DNA of 61,000 nt from Christensenellaceae bacterium (GTDB lineage Bacteria > Bacillota > Clostridia > Christensenellales > Aristaeellaceae), in NCBI GenBank assembly GCA_022510815.1, contig JAFLST010000014.1, forward strand, positions 1 to 61,000. The letters run 5' to 3'. Under the pieces are notes generated by a model. The model had not been told where the DNA came from. It did not search any database and worked only from the letters and a program-made list of their open reading frames with translations. How positions within the stretch are numbered: position 1 is the first letter of the stretch; every line of letters starts with the position of its first letter. Made by a program: the position numbers and the translations under genes. This document shows, piece after piece, positions 51,618 to 59,355 of this stretch.

Positions 51618-53299
51618 GAAGGGTACTTTTGATCCTGTTGCCAGTGCTGATGTGTCCCCTCTTTGCGCTGGCGGAGGATTTTTACGTCATGCCCGCGGAG
51701 GAGCCGGGGCCGCTCATCGCTACGGGACAGCCTATCGGCGCGGTGTCGGTGTGGCATAACAGGAGCGAGGGCTATCTGTTTCTTCCGGCGGGCTTTGACG
51801 CGGATCATCTCCGCGTGTCCATGCCGGAGGATACGACCGTTGAGATCGACGGGACGGCGCTGCGGGACGGCGATGTGACCGCGCTGTTTCAGCCCGGGCA
51901 GACGGTGACGGTGACGGCTCCGGCGGGGAGCTACCCGCTGACCGTCCTCCAGAGCGAGAATATCCCCGCGCTGTTTCTGGCGACGGCCTCCGGCAAGAGC
52001 GACTACATCCATGACAGCAAGGCCAATCGGGAGCCCGGCGCGCTGCTGATGGTCGCGGCGGACGGTCAGGCGGTATACAGCGGCGGGCTGGAGCAGCTCC
52101 GCATCCGCGGCAACACCACGGCCCATTACGAAAAAAAGCCCTATCAGTTCAAGCTGGAGAACAAGACGGCTCTCGTGGGCCATGACAAGGCCCGGAGTTG
52201 GGCGCTGCTGGCAAACTACATCGACCACTCCCTGCTGCGCAACTCGCTGGCCCTGAACCTGTCGGAGGCGGCGGGGCTGCCGTCGGTGCCTGAGTGCGCC
52301 TCGGCGGACGTGTATCTGAACAACGTCTACATGGGCAGCTACCTGCTCTGCGAGACGGTCTCCGTGGGCAAGGGTCGGGTGGACATCGCCGATCTGGAGG
52401 AAGCCACCGAAGACGTCAACGATCTCTCGCTGAAGAATTTCCCGATCGTTTCCGGCGCGGACTGGCGCATGATCGTCCGCATGTGGTTCTCCGCGGGCCG
52501 CTGGTCGCCTGCCGCGGGCTACTGGCAGGGGGTGAAAATCCCCAATGACCCGGAGGATATCACCGGCGGCTATCTGTTAGAGATCGGCATCGAGCGGGAC
52601 TGGGACGAGAAGGTCAGCCGCTTTGTGACGGATTCCGGCTGGCCGCTGGTCATCCGGGAGCCTGAATATGCCAGCGTGGCGCAGATGAATTACATTCGCG
52701 GCGTGTTCCAGCGGCTGGACAACGCGATCGGCGATCCGGAGCATGGTTGGGAAGCGCTGCAGGAGATCGTTGACGTGGATTCCTTCGTGCGCAAGTATGT
52801 GCTGGAGGAGCTGCTCATGAATTACGACGGCGGCACCGGAAGCCAGTATTTCTACAAGGACGCGGACAGCCGCGACCCGCTGATCTACTGCGGCCCGCCG
52901 TGGGATTATGACAACACCCTCGGCATCAACGTGACCGTCAGCGATCCCGAACGCTTCTATGTGCAGGTTCGGGAGACCGCTCCTTCCGCGATCTTCCCGC
53001 GGCTGTGGGCCATCCCGGAGTTCCGCGAGGCCGCCATGGCCGTTTACCGCGAGGACTTCCGGCCCCTGATGAACGAGCTGCTGGGAGGCGCGCAGCCCAA
53101 GAGCCTGACGTCCATCGCGGAGAGCGCCAGCGTGATCAGTGCCTCCGCCGCGATGAACTTCATCCGCTGGCCCATCGACTACAGCTTCCATCCCCGGGTT
53201 CGCGATACCGGCGGCACATGGGAGAAGAACGTCGACGACCTGATCAGCTTTCTGGAGCAGCGGGTCATGTTTCTGGACGAGGCGTGGCAGGAGCAGTAA
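51614..53299 (+). CDS. CotH kinase family protein
   Basis: A 561-residue exported protein: signal peptide (MRRVLLILLPVLMCPLFALA, cut near residue 20), a short beta domain, then a CotH-type kinase domain from ~160: LRIRGNTTAHYEKKPYQFKL, SWALLANYIDHSLLRNSLAL, ADVYLNNVYMGSYLLCETV, MNYDGGTGSQYFYKD and the metal-binding PPWDYDNTLG (~427). CotH of Bacillus is an atypical Fam20C-like kinase phosphorylating spore-coat proteins; secreted homologues occur in many Clostridia. Last gene of the cluster; starts within the stop of the preceding gene (ATGA). Substrate unknown; the neighbouring secreted proteins are candidates. Confidence 0.9.
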   Translation: MRRVLLILLPVLMCPLFALAEDFYVMPAEEPGPLIATGQPIGAVSVWHNRSEGYLFLPAGFDADHLRVSMPEDTTVEIDGTALRDGDVTALFQPGQTVTVTAPAGSYPLTVLQSENIPALFLATASGKSDYIHDSKANREPGALLMVAADGQAVYSGGLEQLRIRGNTTAHYEKKPYQFKLENKTALVGHDKARSWALLANYIDHSLLRNSLALNLSEAAGLPSVPECASADVYLNNVYMGSYLLCETVSVGKGRVDIADLEEATEDVNDLSLKNFPIVSGADWRMIVRMWFSAGRWSPAAGYWQGVKIPNDPEDITGGYLLEIGIERDWDEKVSRFVTDSGWPLVIREPEYASVAQMNYIRGVFQRLDNAIGDPEHGWEALQEIVDVDSFVRKYVLEELLMNYDGGTGSQYFYKDADSRDPLIYCGPPWDYDNTLGINVTVSDPERFYVQVRETAPSAIFPRLWAIPEFREAAMAVYREDFRPLMNELLGGAQPKSLTSIAESASVISASAAMNFIRWPIDYSFHPRVRDTGGTWEKNVDDLISFLEQRVMFLDEAWQEQ

Positions 53300-53319
53300 G
53301 CTGCCATGCGCAGGATATG

Positions 53320-53352
53320 AAAAAGGCGTCTGTCCATGACAGGCGCCTTTTT
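53320..53352. terminator. Intrinsic terminator after the CotH cluster
   Basis: AAAAAGGCGTCTGTC (53320-53334) and GACAGGCGCCTTTTT (53338-53352), one wobble pair, loop CAT; works in both directions. Confidence 0.85.
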
Positions 53353-53358
53353 CTGATG

Positions 53359-54111
53359 TCAGGCCTTCGCGGCCTCGTTCACGCAGCGCAGGGCGTTGAG
53401 CGAGCGGGGATAGCCAATGTAGGGAAGGCACTGGGAAACCACCTTGATGAGGAACGCCTTGTCGTTGCCAAGGCGCATGTTGGCCGCAGCGTGGGAGGTG
53501 AGCTGCGGCTCGCATCCGCCCTGCGCCGAGAGGAAGCAGAAGGTGATCATTTCCCGCTGCCGGTAATCCAGCCCTCCGCGGGTGTAGTAGTCGCCGAAGC
53601 AGTTGCCCGCCAGCCAGCGGTTGATGTGCCGGGTCTCCTCGGGGCCGGACTGGGCAAAGCCGCGCATACCCTCGCCGAAGATGGCCACCTGCGCCTCCTC
53701 GCCGCCCTGCAGCCGGGTATCTGCGGTGGTCGTGGCCTGTCCCTCCAGCGGAAGACTGACCCCGAGATCGGTCAGCGCCTCGTTGACTGCCCGGAGGAAC
53801 GGGAACACCCGGCCGATGCCCAGATAGGCCGTCGCCTGATAAACGATCTCCTTAGCCTCGCTGGGGGTCACGCCGAGGTTCAGCGCGGCGGGCAGCATGG
53901 CCCGGTACGCGTCGACGCCCTGACAGCCGATGAGCGTCGCGAGGATTGCCATCATCCGGGTGCGGTCGTCGAGATCATCCTGATTCACCACCTCGTCAAA
54001 GGCGAAATGGCTGAACAGCTCGGTAAACTCCGGGTCCGTATCCTGAAACGCCGGCTGACAGCCCGGGAACATCCGCTCAAAACTGGCTCGGGAAAACTCG
54101 CTGATGGCCAT
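53359..54111 (-). CDS. Carboxymuconolactone decarboxylase family protein
   Basis: A 250-residue protein made of two CMD/AhpD-like helical domains in tandem. The first has DLDDRTRMMAILATLIGCQG, the second GGLDYRQREMITFCFLSAQGGCEPQLTSHAAANM, both showing the R/L-rich helix followed by a cysteine-bearing segment. The usual CxxxC redox pair is not complete (single Cys in GC...), so AhpD-like peroxidase support is doubtful. Own promoter at 54146-54174; AAAGGAGG before the ATG. Function unknown. Confidence 0.88.
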   Translation of the reverse strand: MAISEFSRASFERMFPGCQPAFQDTDPEFTELFSHFAFDEVVNQDDLDDRTRMMAILATLIGCQGVDAYRAMLPAALNLGVTPSEAKEIVYQATAYLGIGRVFPFLRAVNEALTDLGVSLPLEGQATTTADTRLQGGEEAQVAIFGEGMRGFAQSGPEETRHINRWLAGNCFGDYYTRGGLDYRQREMITFCFLSAQGGCEPQLTSHAAANMRLGNDKAFLIKVVSQCLPYIGYPRSLNALRCVNEAAKA

Positions 54112-54145
54112 GGAAGTACCTCCTTTGATTCACGGTTCCGGCTCT

Positions 54146-54174
54146 ATTGTACCATCTGGAGGGCCGTCAGGCAA
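54146..54174 (-). promoter_or_regulatory. Promoter for the CMD gene
   Basis: Minus strand TTGCCT (54174-54169), 17-base spacer, TACAAT (54151-54146). Confidence 0.65.
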
Positions 54175-54214
54175 CCACGGCTGTCAATTTAGCGGCGCTT
54201 GCGGCGATAAGCGG

Positions 54215-54243
54215 TTGACATCGCCTGCGCCAAAAGCTATAAT
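54215..54243 (+). promoter_or_regulatory. Promoter for the nitroreductase gene
   Basis: TTGACA (54215-54220), 17-base spacer, TATAAT (54238-54243); consensus boxes. Confidence 0.88.
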
Positions 54244-54279
54244 GCCATTATCAAGAATCTGGAAATGGAGGCGGACACC

Positions 54280-54807
54280 ATGGGCGACATTCTGCAGGCT
54301 ATGAAGGAGCGCTTTTCCACCCGCGGTTATACGGACGAAAAGCTGACCGACGAGGAGCTGAACACCCTGATTCACGCCGGGCTGCAGGCCCCCACCGCGA
54401 CGAACAGGCAGGAGATCCATATCACGGTGGTGAAGGGCGACAACCCGATCCTCAAGGAAATTGAGGAGGAGATGCTCAAGGGCACGGGCCGGACGCTCCC
54501 GCAGAGCTTTTATTATGGCGCGCCGGTGCTGATGCTCCTGAGCGGCGAAAAGGCCTTCGGCTGGAGCGCTGTGGACGCGGGCATCGCGGTGGAAAACATC
54601 GCGCTGGCGGCGGAGGCCCTCGGGCTGGGCAACCTGATTATCGGCTGCATCAAGAAGGCCATGAACGGCGAGCGGCAGGCTGAGTTCGCGTCCAGGCTGG
54701 GCATCCCGGAGGGCTATCAATTCGAGATCGCCATCGCTGTGGGCCACAAGGCGACCAGCAAGGTGCCCCATGAGTACAGCATCGAGAAGAATGTCAACTT
54801 TATCTGA
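54280..54807 (+). CDS. Nitroreductase family protein
   Basis: A 175-residue FMN-dependent oxidoreductase of the nitroreductase fold. Marks are KERFSTRGYTDEKLTDEEL (FMN phosphate contact RxSxR-like), AGLQAPTATNRQEIHITVV, and DAGIAVENIALAAEALGLGNLIIGCIKKA with the family's AxxNxxLAAxxLGLG. FMN and an NAD(P)H-type donor are expected; the physiological substrate is unknown. The start is the ATG at 54280, eight bases after GGAGG; the ATG at 54265 lies on that site. Divergent from the CMD gene. Confidence 0.92.
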   Translation: MGDILQAMKERFSTRGYTDEKLTDEELNTLIHAGLQAPTATNRQEIHITVVKGDNPILKEIEEEMLKGTGRTLPQSFYYGAPVLMLLSGEKAFGWSAVDAGIAVENIALAAEALGLGNLIIGCIKKAMNGERQAEFASRLGIPEGYQFEIAIAVGHKATSKVPHEYSIEKNVNFI

Positions 54808-54827
54808 CGCGCGTCAGGTCGGCGATG

Positions 54828-54864
54828 CCCCGGGTCAGGCGGACAGCCCGTCCCGGGGATTTTT
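54828..54864 (+). terminator. Intrinsic terminator after the nitroreductase gene
   Basis: CCCCGGG (54828-54834) with CCCGGGG (54852-54858), inner small stem, then ATTTTT. Confidence 0.75.
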
Positions 54865-54931
54865 GCGGGGTTGCGCCATCCGGCCAGACGTGATATGCTA
54901 AGGACGCAAGGATTCTTCACAGGAGCAGCGC

Positions 54932-56053
54932 ATGATTTATCTTGACTATTCGGCCAATACGCCCGTTGACCCGGCGGTGCTGGAGTCTTTCTGCCGGGCG
55001 GAGCGGGATTATCCCGGCAACCCCAACGCCGCCCATGCCGCGGGAAGGGCTGCCCGGGCCGAGCTGGAGCGCGCCACAGCCTCCATCGCGGCGCTGATGG
55101 GAGCTCTGCCGGAGGAGGTCATCCTGACCTCGGGCGCCAGCGAAGCCAACAATCTGGCAATCAAGGGGCTGGCGCGGGCCTCGCGGCACAAGGGGCGGCA
55201 CATCATCTCCACAGCGCTGGAACACCCCTCGGTCAGCGGCTGCCTGACGGCGCTTCAGGAGCAGGGCTGGGAGATCGACCTCGTGGATATCCGGCGGGAC
55301 GGCACGCTCGACCTTGAGCAGCTTCGCGGCCTGCTGCGCCGGGACACGACCCTCGTCGCCATGAGCTGGGTGGACAGCGAGCTGGGCACGGTGCAGCCGG
55401 TGGAGGCTGTGGCGGCGCTGCTGCGGGACTATCCGAATTGCCGCCTGCATGTGGACGCGACGCAGGCTGTGGGCAAAACACCCGTCTCTCTTGAGGGTGT
55501 GGACACCATGACCTTCGCCCCGCACAAGTTCGGCGGGCTGAACGGCAGCGGCGTGCTCATCAAGCGCCGGGGCGTGGTGCTGGAGCCGCTCATTCATGGC
55601 GGGACAGGGGCGAGCCTCTATCGCAGCGGTACGCCCGCGCTGGCCCACGCGGTGGCGGCGGAATCGGCCCTGAAGCTGGCCCTTGACCATCAGGAGAAGC
55701 GCTGCGAGGCGGTGCGGGCGCTGAATATCCGGCTGCGGGAGGCGCTGTCGGCCCATCCGGCGGTGCGCGTCAACAGCCCCGCGGAAGCCATTCCGCACAT
55801 CCTGAACCTCAGCGTGGCGGGCGTGAAGGGCACGGCCTTCCAGCAGGCGCTGAGCGAGCGGGGCGTGTGCGTATCCGTCAAGTCCGCCTGCTCGGCGGAG
55901 GGCACGCCGTCCAAGGCGGTCTATGCCGTTACCCGCGACAAAAAAAGCGCCATGCAGTCATGGCGCGTCAGCCTCAGCCACCTCACCACCATGGAGGAGA
56001 TCGAGGCCTTCCTTTTCATTTTTAACGAATGCTGCAAGGAGCTTGTCCCATGA
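54932..56053 (+). CDS. Cysteine desulfurase (NifS/IscS class)
   Basis: A 373-residue PLP enzyme that takes sulfur from cysteine as a persulfide. Seen are MIYLDYSANTPVDP, TSGASEANNLAIKG, ALEHPS (H98), HVDATQAVG (D175), the PLP lysine K199 in FAPHKFGGLNGSG, and the mobile active cysteine C320 in VKSACSAEGTPSKAV. The loop reads SVKSAC rather than the usual SSGSAC. It overlaps the TtcA-like gene by four bases, so its sulfur probably goes to tRNA thiolation. No iscU or regulator is adjacent. Confidence 0.92.
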   Translation: MIYLDYSANTPVDPAVLESFCRAERDYPGNPNAAHAAGRAARAELERATASIAALMGALPEEVILTSGASEANNLAIKGLARASRHKGRHIISTALEHPSVSGCLTALQEQGWEIDLVDIRRDGTLDLEQLRGLLRRDTTLVAMSWVDSELGTVQPVEAVAALLRDYPNCRLHVDATQAVGKTPVSLEGVDTMTFAPHKFGGLNGSGVLIKRRGVVLEPLIHGGTGASLYRSGTPALAHAVAAESALKLALDHQEKRCEAVRALNIRLREALSAHPAVRVNSPAEAIPHILNLSVAGVKGTAFQQALSERGVCVSVKSACSAEGTPSKAVYAVTRDKKSAMQSWRVSLSHLTTMEEIEAFLFIFNECCKELVP

Positions 56054-56892
56054 GTCGCACACTGGAAACCTGTCAGCTGATCGAGCGGAGCATCATCCGC
56101 AAGTACCGCAAGGAACTCTGGAATCCCTTCGTCGCCGCGGTGAAGCGCTACGAGCTGATCCGGCCCGGGGACAGGATCGCCGTGTGCATCTCCGGCGGCA
56201 AGGACTCCATGCTCATGGCCAAGCTCATGCAGGAGCTGCACCGCCATTCCGAGGTGCCCTTTGAGCTGGTGTTTCTGGTCATGGACCCCGGCTACAACGA
56301 GCTGAACCGGCTCAAGATCGAGCAGAACGCCGCGCTCCTCCAGATTCCCATCACGGTGTTCGAGACGGACGTCTTCGAGGTCGCTAACAGCAGCGAAAAG
56401 AACCCCTGCTACCTCTGCGCCCGGATGCGCCGGGGCTATCTGTACAGTCAGGCCAAGCAGCTTGGCTGCAACAAGATCGCCCTCGGGCACCACTTCAACG
56501 ACGTGATTGAGACCACCGTCATGGCGATGTTCTACGGCTCCCAGCTTCAGGCCATGCCGCCCAAGCTGCACAGCGCGAACTTCGAGGGCATGGAGCTGAT
56601 CCGCCCGCTCTACTGCGTCCACGAGGAGGATATCCTCGCGTGGAAGCGCTACAACGACCTCGAGTTCATCCAGTGCGCCTGCCGGTTCACCGAGAACTGC
56701 GCCGTGTGCGACAACGGCGGCGGAGGCTCCAAGCGGCAGGAGATCAAGACGCTGCTGCGGCGGCTCAAGCGGGACAACCCTGATATCGAGAAGAGCATCT
56801 TCAACAGCATCCACTCCGTCTGCCTCGACACCATGGTCGGCTACAAGACGAAGGGGCAGCTCCATTCCTTCCTCGATCATTACGACGAGTGA
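56050..56892 (+). CDS. TtcA-family tRNA sulfurtransferase (ATP PP-loop)
   Basis: A 280-residue protein of the TtcA group, which makes 2-thiocytidine at tRNA position 32 using an iron-sulfur cluster. The PP-loop is AVCISGGKDSMLMAKL (SGGKDS, 48-53). The cluster/catalytic cysteines are C120 and C123 in NPCYLCARMRRGYLY, with GHHFNDVIETT after them. A further group, C209, C211, C217 and C220 (QCACRFTENCAVC), is richer than in E. coli TtcA. Starts within the cysteine desulfurase stop. It ends only two bases from the convergent cyclophilin gene. The exact tRNA target is inferred from family. Confidence 0.87.
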   Translation: MSRTLETCQLIERSIIRKYRKELWNPFVAAVKRYELIRPGDRIAVCISGGKDSMLMAKLMQELHRHSEVPFELVFLVMDPGYNELNRLKIEQNAALLQIPITVFETDVFEVANSSEKNPCYLCARMRRGYLYSQAKQLGCNKIALGHHFNDVIETTVMAMFYGSQLQAMPPKLHSANFEGMELIRPLYCVHEEDILAWKRYNDLEFIQCACRFTENCAVCDNGGGGSKRQEIKTLLRRLKRDNPDIEKSIFNSIHSVCLDTMVGYKTKGQLHSFLDHYDE

Positions 56893-56894
56893 GG

Positions 56895-57518
56895 TCAGTC
56901 CGCCGGCTTGTCAATCCTCGCGATGCGCTCGATGATCGGCTGATCCGCCGCCAGCACGGTGCCGTTGCTGTCCTGCACCGGGGTCGCCTCGCAGATCGCG
57001 TCCACCACCTCGATGCCGCTAATCACCCGGCCAAAGGCGGCGTACTGCCCGTCCAGATGCGGCGCGGCGGCGTGCATGATGAAGAACTGGGAGCTGGCGC
57101 TGTCCTTCGCCGAGGAGCGGGCCATGGACAGCACGCCACGCTCATGGGCGATGTTGTTCTCCACGCCGTTGGATGAGAATTCGCCCTTGATCGTCTGGGA
57201 CGAGCCGCCGGTGCCGTTGCCGTTGGGGTCGCCGCCCTGAATCATGAAGCCGGAGATGATCCGGTGGAAGGTCAGGCCGTCATAGAAACCTTCGTCCGCC
57301 AGCTTGAGGAAGTTGGCGACCGTGATGGGCGCGGCATGACCGTACAGCTCCGCCGTGATCGTGCCGTAGCCCTGCACCACGATCTCCACATAGTCCGTCG
57401 CCTCGGACGCATCCGCGGGCTCATTGCCGCCTCTGGTCAGCAGGAACGCCGTCACCGCCGCGCACACCACGATCACCGCCACCAGGGCGATCAGCCAAAG
57501 CCTTTTCTTACCGTTCAT
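56895..57518 (-). CDS. Membrane-anchored cyclophilin-type peptidyl-prolyl isomerase
   Basis: A 207-residue isomerase with an N-terminal membrane helix (LWLIALVAVIVVCAAVTAFLL, residues ~7-27), a short acidic linker, and a cyclophilin domain: GTITAELYGHAAPITVANFL, DGLTFHRIISGFMIQGGDP, ERGVLSMARSSAKDSASSQF and FGRVISGIEVVDAI. The active-site arginine and phenylalanine (FHR, FMIQGGD) are present. It acts outside the membrane on exported proteins, as PrsA would. The ATG at 57518 follows GGAAGTG; the longer open frame upstream is not supported. No gene between it and the next promoter. Confidence 0.93.
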   Translation of the reverse strand: MNGKKRLWLIALVAVIVVCAAVTAFLLTRGGNEPADASEATDYVEIVVQGYGTITAELYGHAAPITVANFLKLADEGFYDGLTFHRIISGFMIQGGDPNGNGTGGSSQTIKGEFSSNGVENNIAHERGVLSMARSSAKDSASSQFFIMHAAAPHLDGQYAAFGRVISGIEVVDAICEATPVQDSNGTVLAADQPIIERIARIDKPAD

Positions 57519-57625
57519 GTGTTTCACTTCCGTTTCTAACAGTGTCCCTACGATGATACACCATTTTGCCCGCTGATGGGTGAACAATTTGTGAACTTTT
57601 TCGGCCGGAGGGAAATCCGCCGCGC

Positions 57626-57655
57626 TTGACGAATGCCCCCCGGCTGTGCTATGAT
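57626..57655 (+). promoter_or_regulatory. Promoter for the ABC-F operon
   Basis: TTGACG (57626-57631), 18-base spacer, TATGAT (57650-57655). Transcription would start near 57662, giving a leader of about 195 bases. Confidence 0.75.
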
Positions 57656-57673
57656 ACAGGCGAAGCAAGATTG

Positions 57674-57848
57674 AAGGAGCTGATCCGCATATGCGCAAAT
57701 AATTCCGTCCACTTTTTCCCCTGACAGGGAGACAGAGCGGTCGTGCCGTGTGGCATGGCAGGCTTTGCCGTGGCGGAAAAGCGCATCAGTCGGTGAGACG
57801 GCTCCTTTTTGTGCGCGAAAAAACGCCTCCCTTTGACCCGCATGGAGG
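57674..57848 (+). promoter_or_regulatory. Leader with upstream ORFs and candidate attenuator
   Basis: The leader holds a three-codon ORF, ATG CGC AAA TAA (57691-57702, Met-Arg-Lys), behind AAGGAG at 57674-57679. A second ORF of 13 codons, MAGFAVAEKRISR (57755-57796), has no clear ribosome site and ends inside a weak hairpin AGTCG-GTGAGA-CGGCT (57788-57803) followed by CCTTTTT. Further on, GCCTCC (57825-57830) can pair with GGAGGT (57844-57849), the ribosome site of the ABC-F gene. This resembles ribosome-sensing attenuation leaders of antibiotic-resistance ABC-F genes; the mechanism here is inferred. Confidence 0.55.
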
Positions 57849-57858
57849 TACATGACCC

Positions 57859-59355
57859 TTGCAGTTTCAAATTCGAGATCTCTCTTTCACCTATGACGGC
57901 AGCTACACGCCCGTCTTTGAACACCTGAATGTGACCGCGGATACGTCGTGGCGGCTGGGGCTGATCGCCCGCAACGGCCGGGGCAAGACGACCCTGCTGC
58001 GGCTGATGCGCGGCCTGCACGCCTATCGGGGCAAGATCGACCTGCCCCTGACCCCGGCGTATTTCCCCTTCGACGTGCCCGACCCGACCCAATTGACCCT
58101 CTTCGTGATGCAGGAAGCCGCGCCAGATGTGCCCGAGTGGAAGCTGCGGCGGGAGCTGAACCTGCTCAAGGTGGACGAGGACACGCTGTGGCGGCCCTTC
58201 GACACCCTCAGTCAGGGTGAGCAGACGAAGGCGCTGCTGGCGGCGCTGTTCAGCCGGGAGGACGCGTACCCGATGATCGACGAGCCGACCAACCACCTCG
58301 ACCTGCATGGCCGGGAGCTGGTGGCGGATTACCTGCGCCGCAAGGAGGGCTTCCTGCTGGTGAGCCACGACCGGGCGTTCCTGAACCGCTGCGTGGATCA
58401 CATCGTGTCGCTGAACAAGGCGGACGTATGGGTCATGCAGGGCAACTACGACACATGGGACGCCCGCTACAACCGGCAGACCGAGACCGAGCAGGCCCGA
58501 AACGAGGTGCTCCGCAAGGATATCCGCCGTCTGGAGGACTCCGCCCGCCGGGCCGCCGAGTGGGCCGCCGCGTCGGAGAAGGACAAGTTCCATATGCCCG
58601 AGAGCGTCTCCGCCGTGACCGACCGGGGCTTTATTGGCGCGAAGGCCGCCGCCATGATGAAGCGATCCCAGAACACCCTGCGCCGCCGGGAGAAGGCCAT
58701 CGAGGAAAAGCAGACCCTGCTGCGCAATGTCGAGAAGGTCGGCGAGCTGAAGCTGACGGTTCTGACGCACCCCAAGGACGTGCTGGTCACCGTGAGGGAG
58801 GGCGAAGTCCGCTATGGGGAGCGCACCGTCTGCGACGGCATTTCCTTTCAGGTGCGGCAGGGGGAGCGCATCGCGCTGACGGGCCCCAACGGCTGCGGCA
58901 AGTCGAGCGTCCTGAAGGCGCTGATTGGCGAGGGAGACGCGCTCTCCGGCGAGATCCGGCTGGCCAGCGGGCTCATCGTCTCCTATGTGCCCCAGCGCAC
59001 CGACAATCTGCGCGGCGCCATGGCGGATTTCATCAGATGCAGCGGCGTGGATGAGACGCTGTTCAAAGCCATCCTGCGCAACATGGACTTCACCCGCGAC
59101 CTGTTCGACAGGCCCCTCGAGCAGATGAGTCAGGGCCAGAAGAAGAAGCTGCTCCTCGCCCGGAGCCTGTGCACCCCGGCGCATCTCTACGTCTGGGACG
59201 AGCCGCTGAACTACATCGACGTGTTCAGCCGGGTGCAGGCGGAAAAGCTGCTCCTCGAGTACGCGCCGACGATGCTGCTGGTGGAGCACGACGCGGTCTT
59301 CATCGACCATGTCTGTACGGGCAGCGTGGCGCTGGGCACGCAAAGGAGGGAATGA
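57859..59355 (+). CDS. ABC-F ribosome-protection protein, Lsa-like
   Basis: A 498-residue ABC-F protein: two ATPase domains, no membrane helix. First domain: ARNGRGKTT, LSQGEQTKALL, MIDEPTNHLD and SHDRAF; linker ~190-300 (helical, RLEDSARRAAEWAAASEKD); second domain: GPNGCGKSS, MSQGQKKKLLLARSL, VWDEPLNYID and VEHDAVF. The opening IRDLSFTYDGSYTPVFEHLN and IARNGRGKT resemble Lsa/Vga-type proteins that remove lincosamides, pleuromutilins or streptogramin A from the ribosome. The start is TTG at 57859 behind GGAGG (spacing ten); no in-frame ATG is near. Drug range is not inferable. Followed by a glycosidase gene with a four-base overlap. Confidence 0.88.
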   Translation: MQFQIRDLSFTYDGSYTPVFEHLNVTADTSWRLGLIARNGRGKTTLLRLMRGLHAYRGKIDLPLTPAYFPFDVPDPTQLTLFVMQEAAPDVPEWKLRRELNLLKVDEDTLWRPFDTLSQGEQTKALLAALFSREDAYPMIDEPTNHLDLHGRELVADYLRRKEGFLLVSHDRAFLNRCVDHIVSLNKADVWVMQGNYDTWDARYNRQTETEQARNEVLRKDIRRLEDSARRAAEWAAASEKDKFHMPESVSAVTDRGFIGAKAAAMMKRSQNTLRRREKAIEEKQTLLRNVEKVGELKLTVLTHPKDVLVTVREGEVRYGERTVCDGISFQVRQGERIALTGPNGCGKSSVLKALIGEGDALSGEIRLASGLIVSYVPQRTDNLRGAMADFIRCSGVDETLFKAILRNMDFTRDLFDRPLEQMSQGQKKKLLLARSLCTPAHLYVWDEPLNYIDVFSRVQAEKLLLEYAPTMLLVEHDAVFIDHVCTGSVALGTQRRE

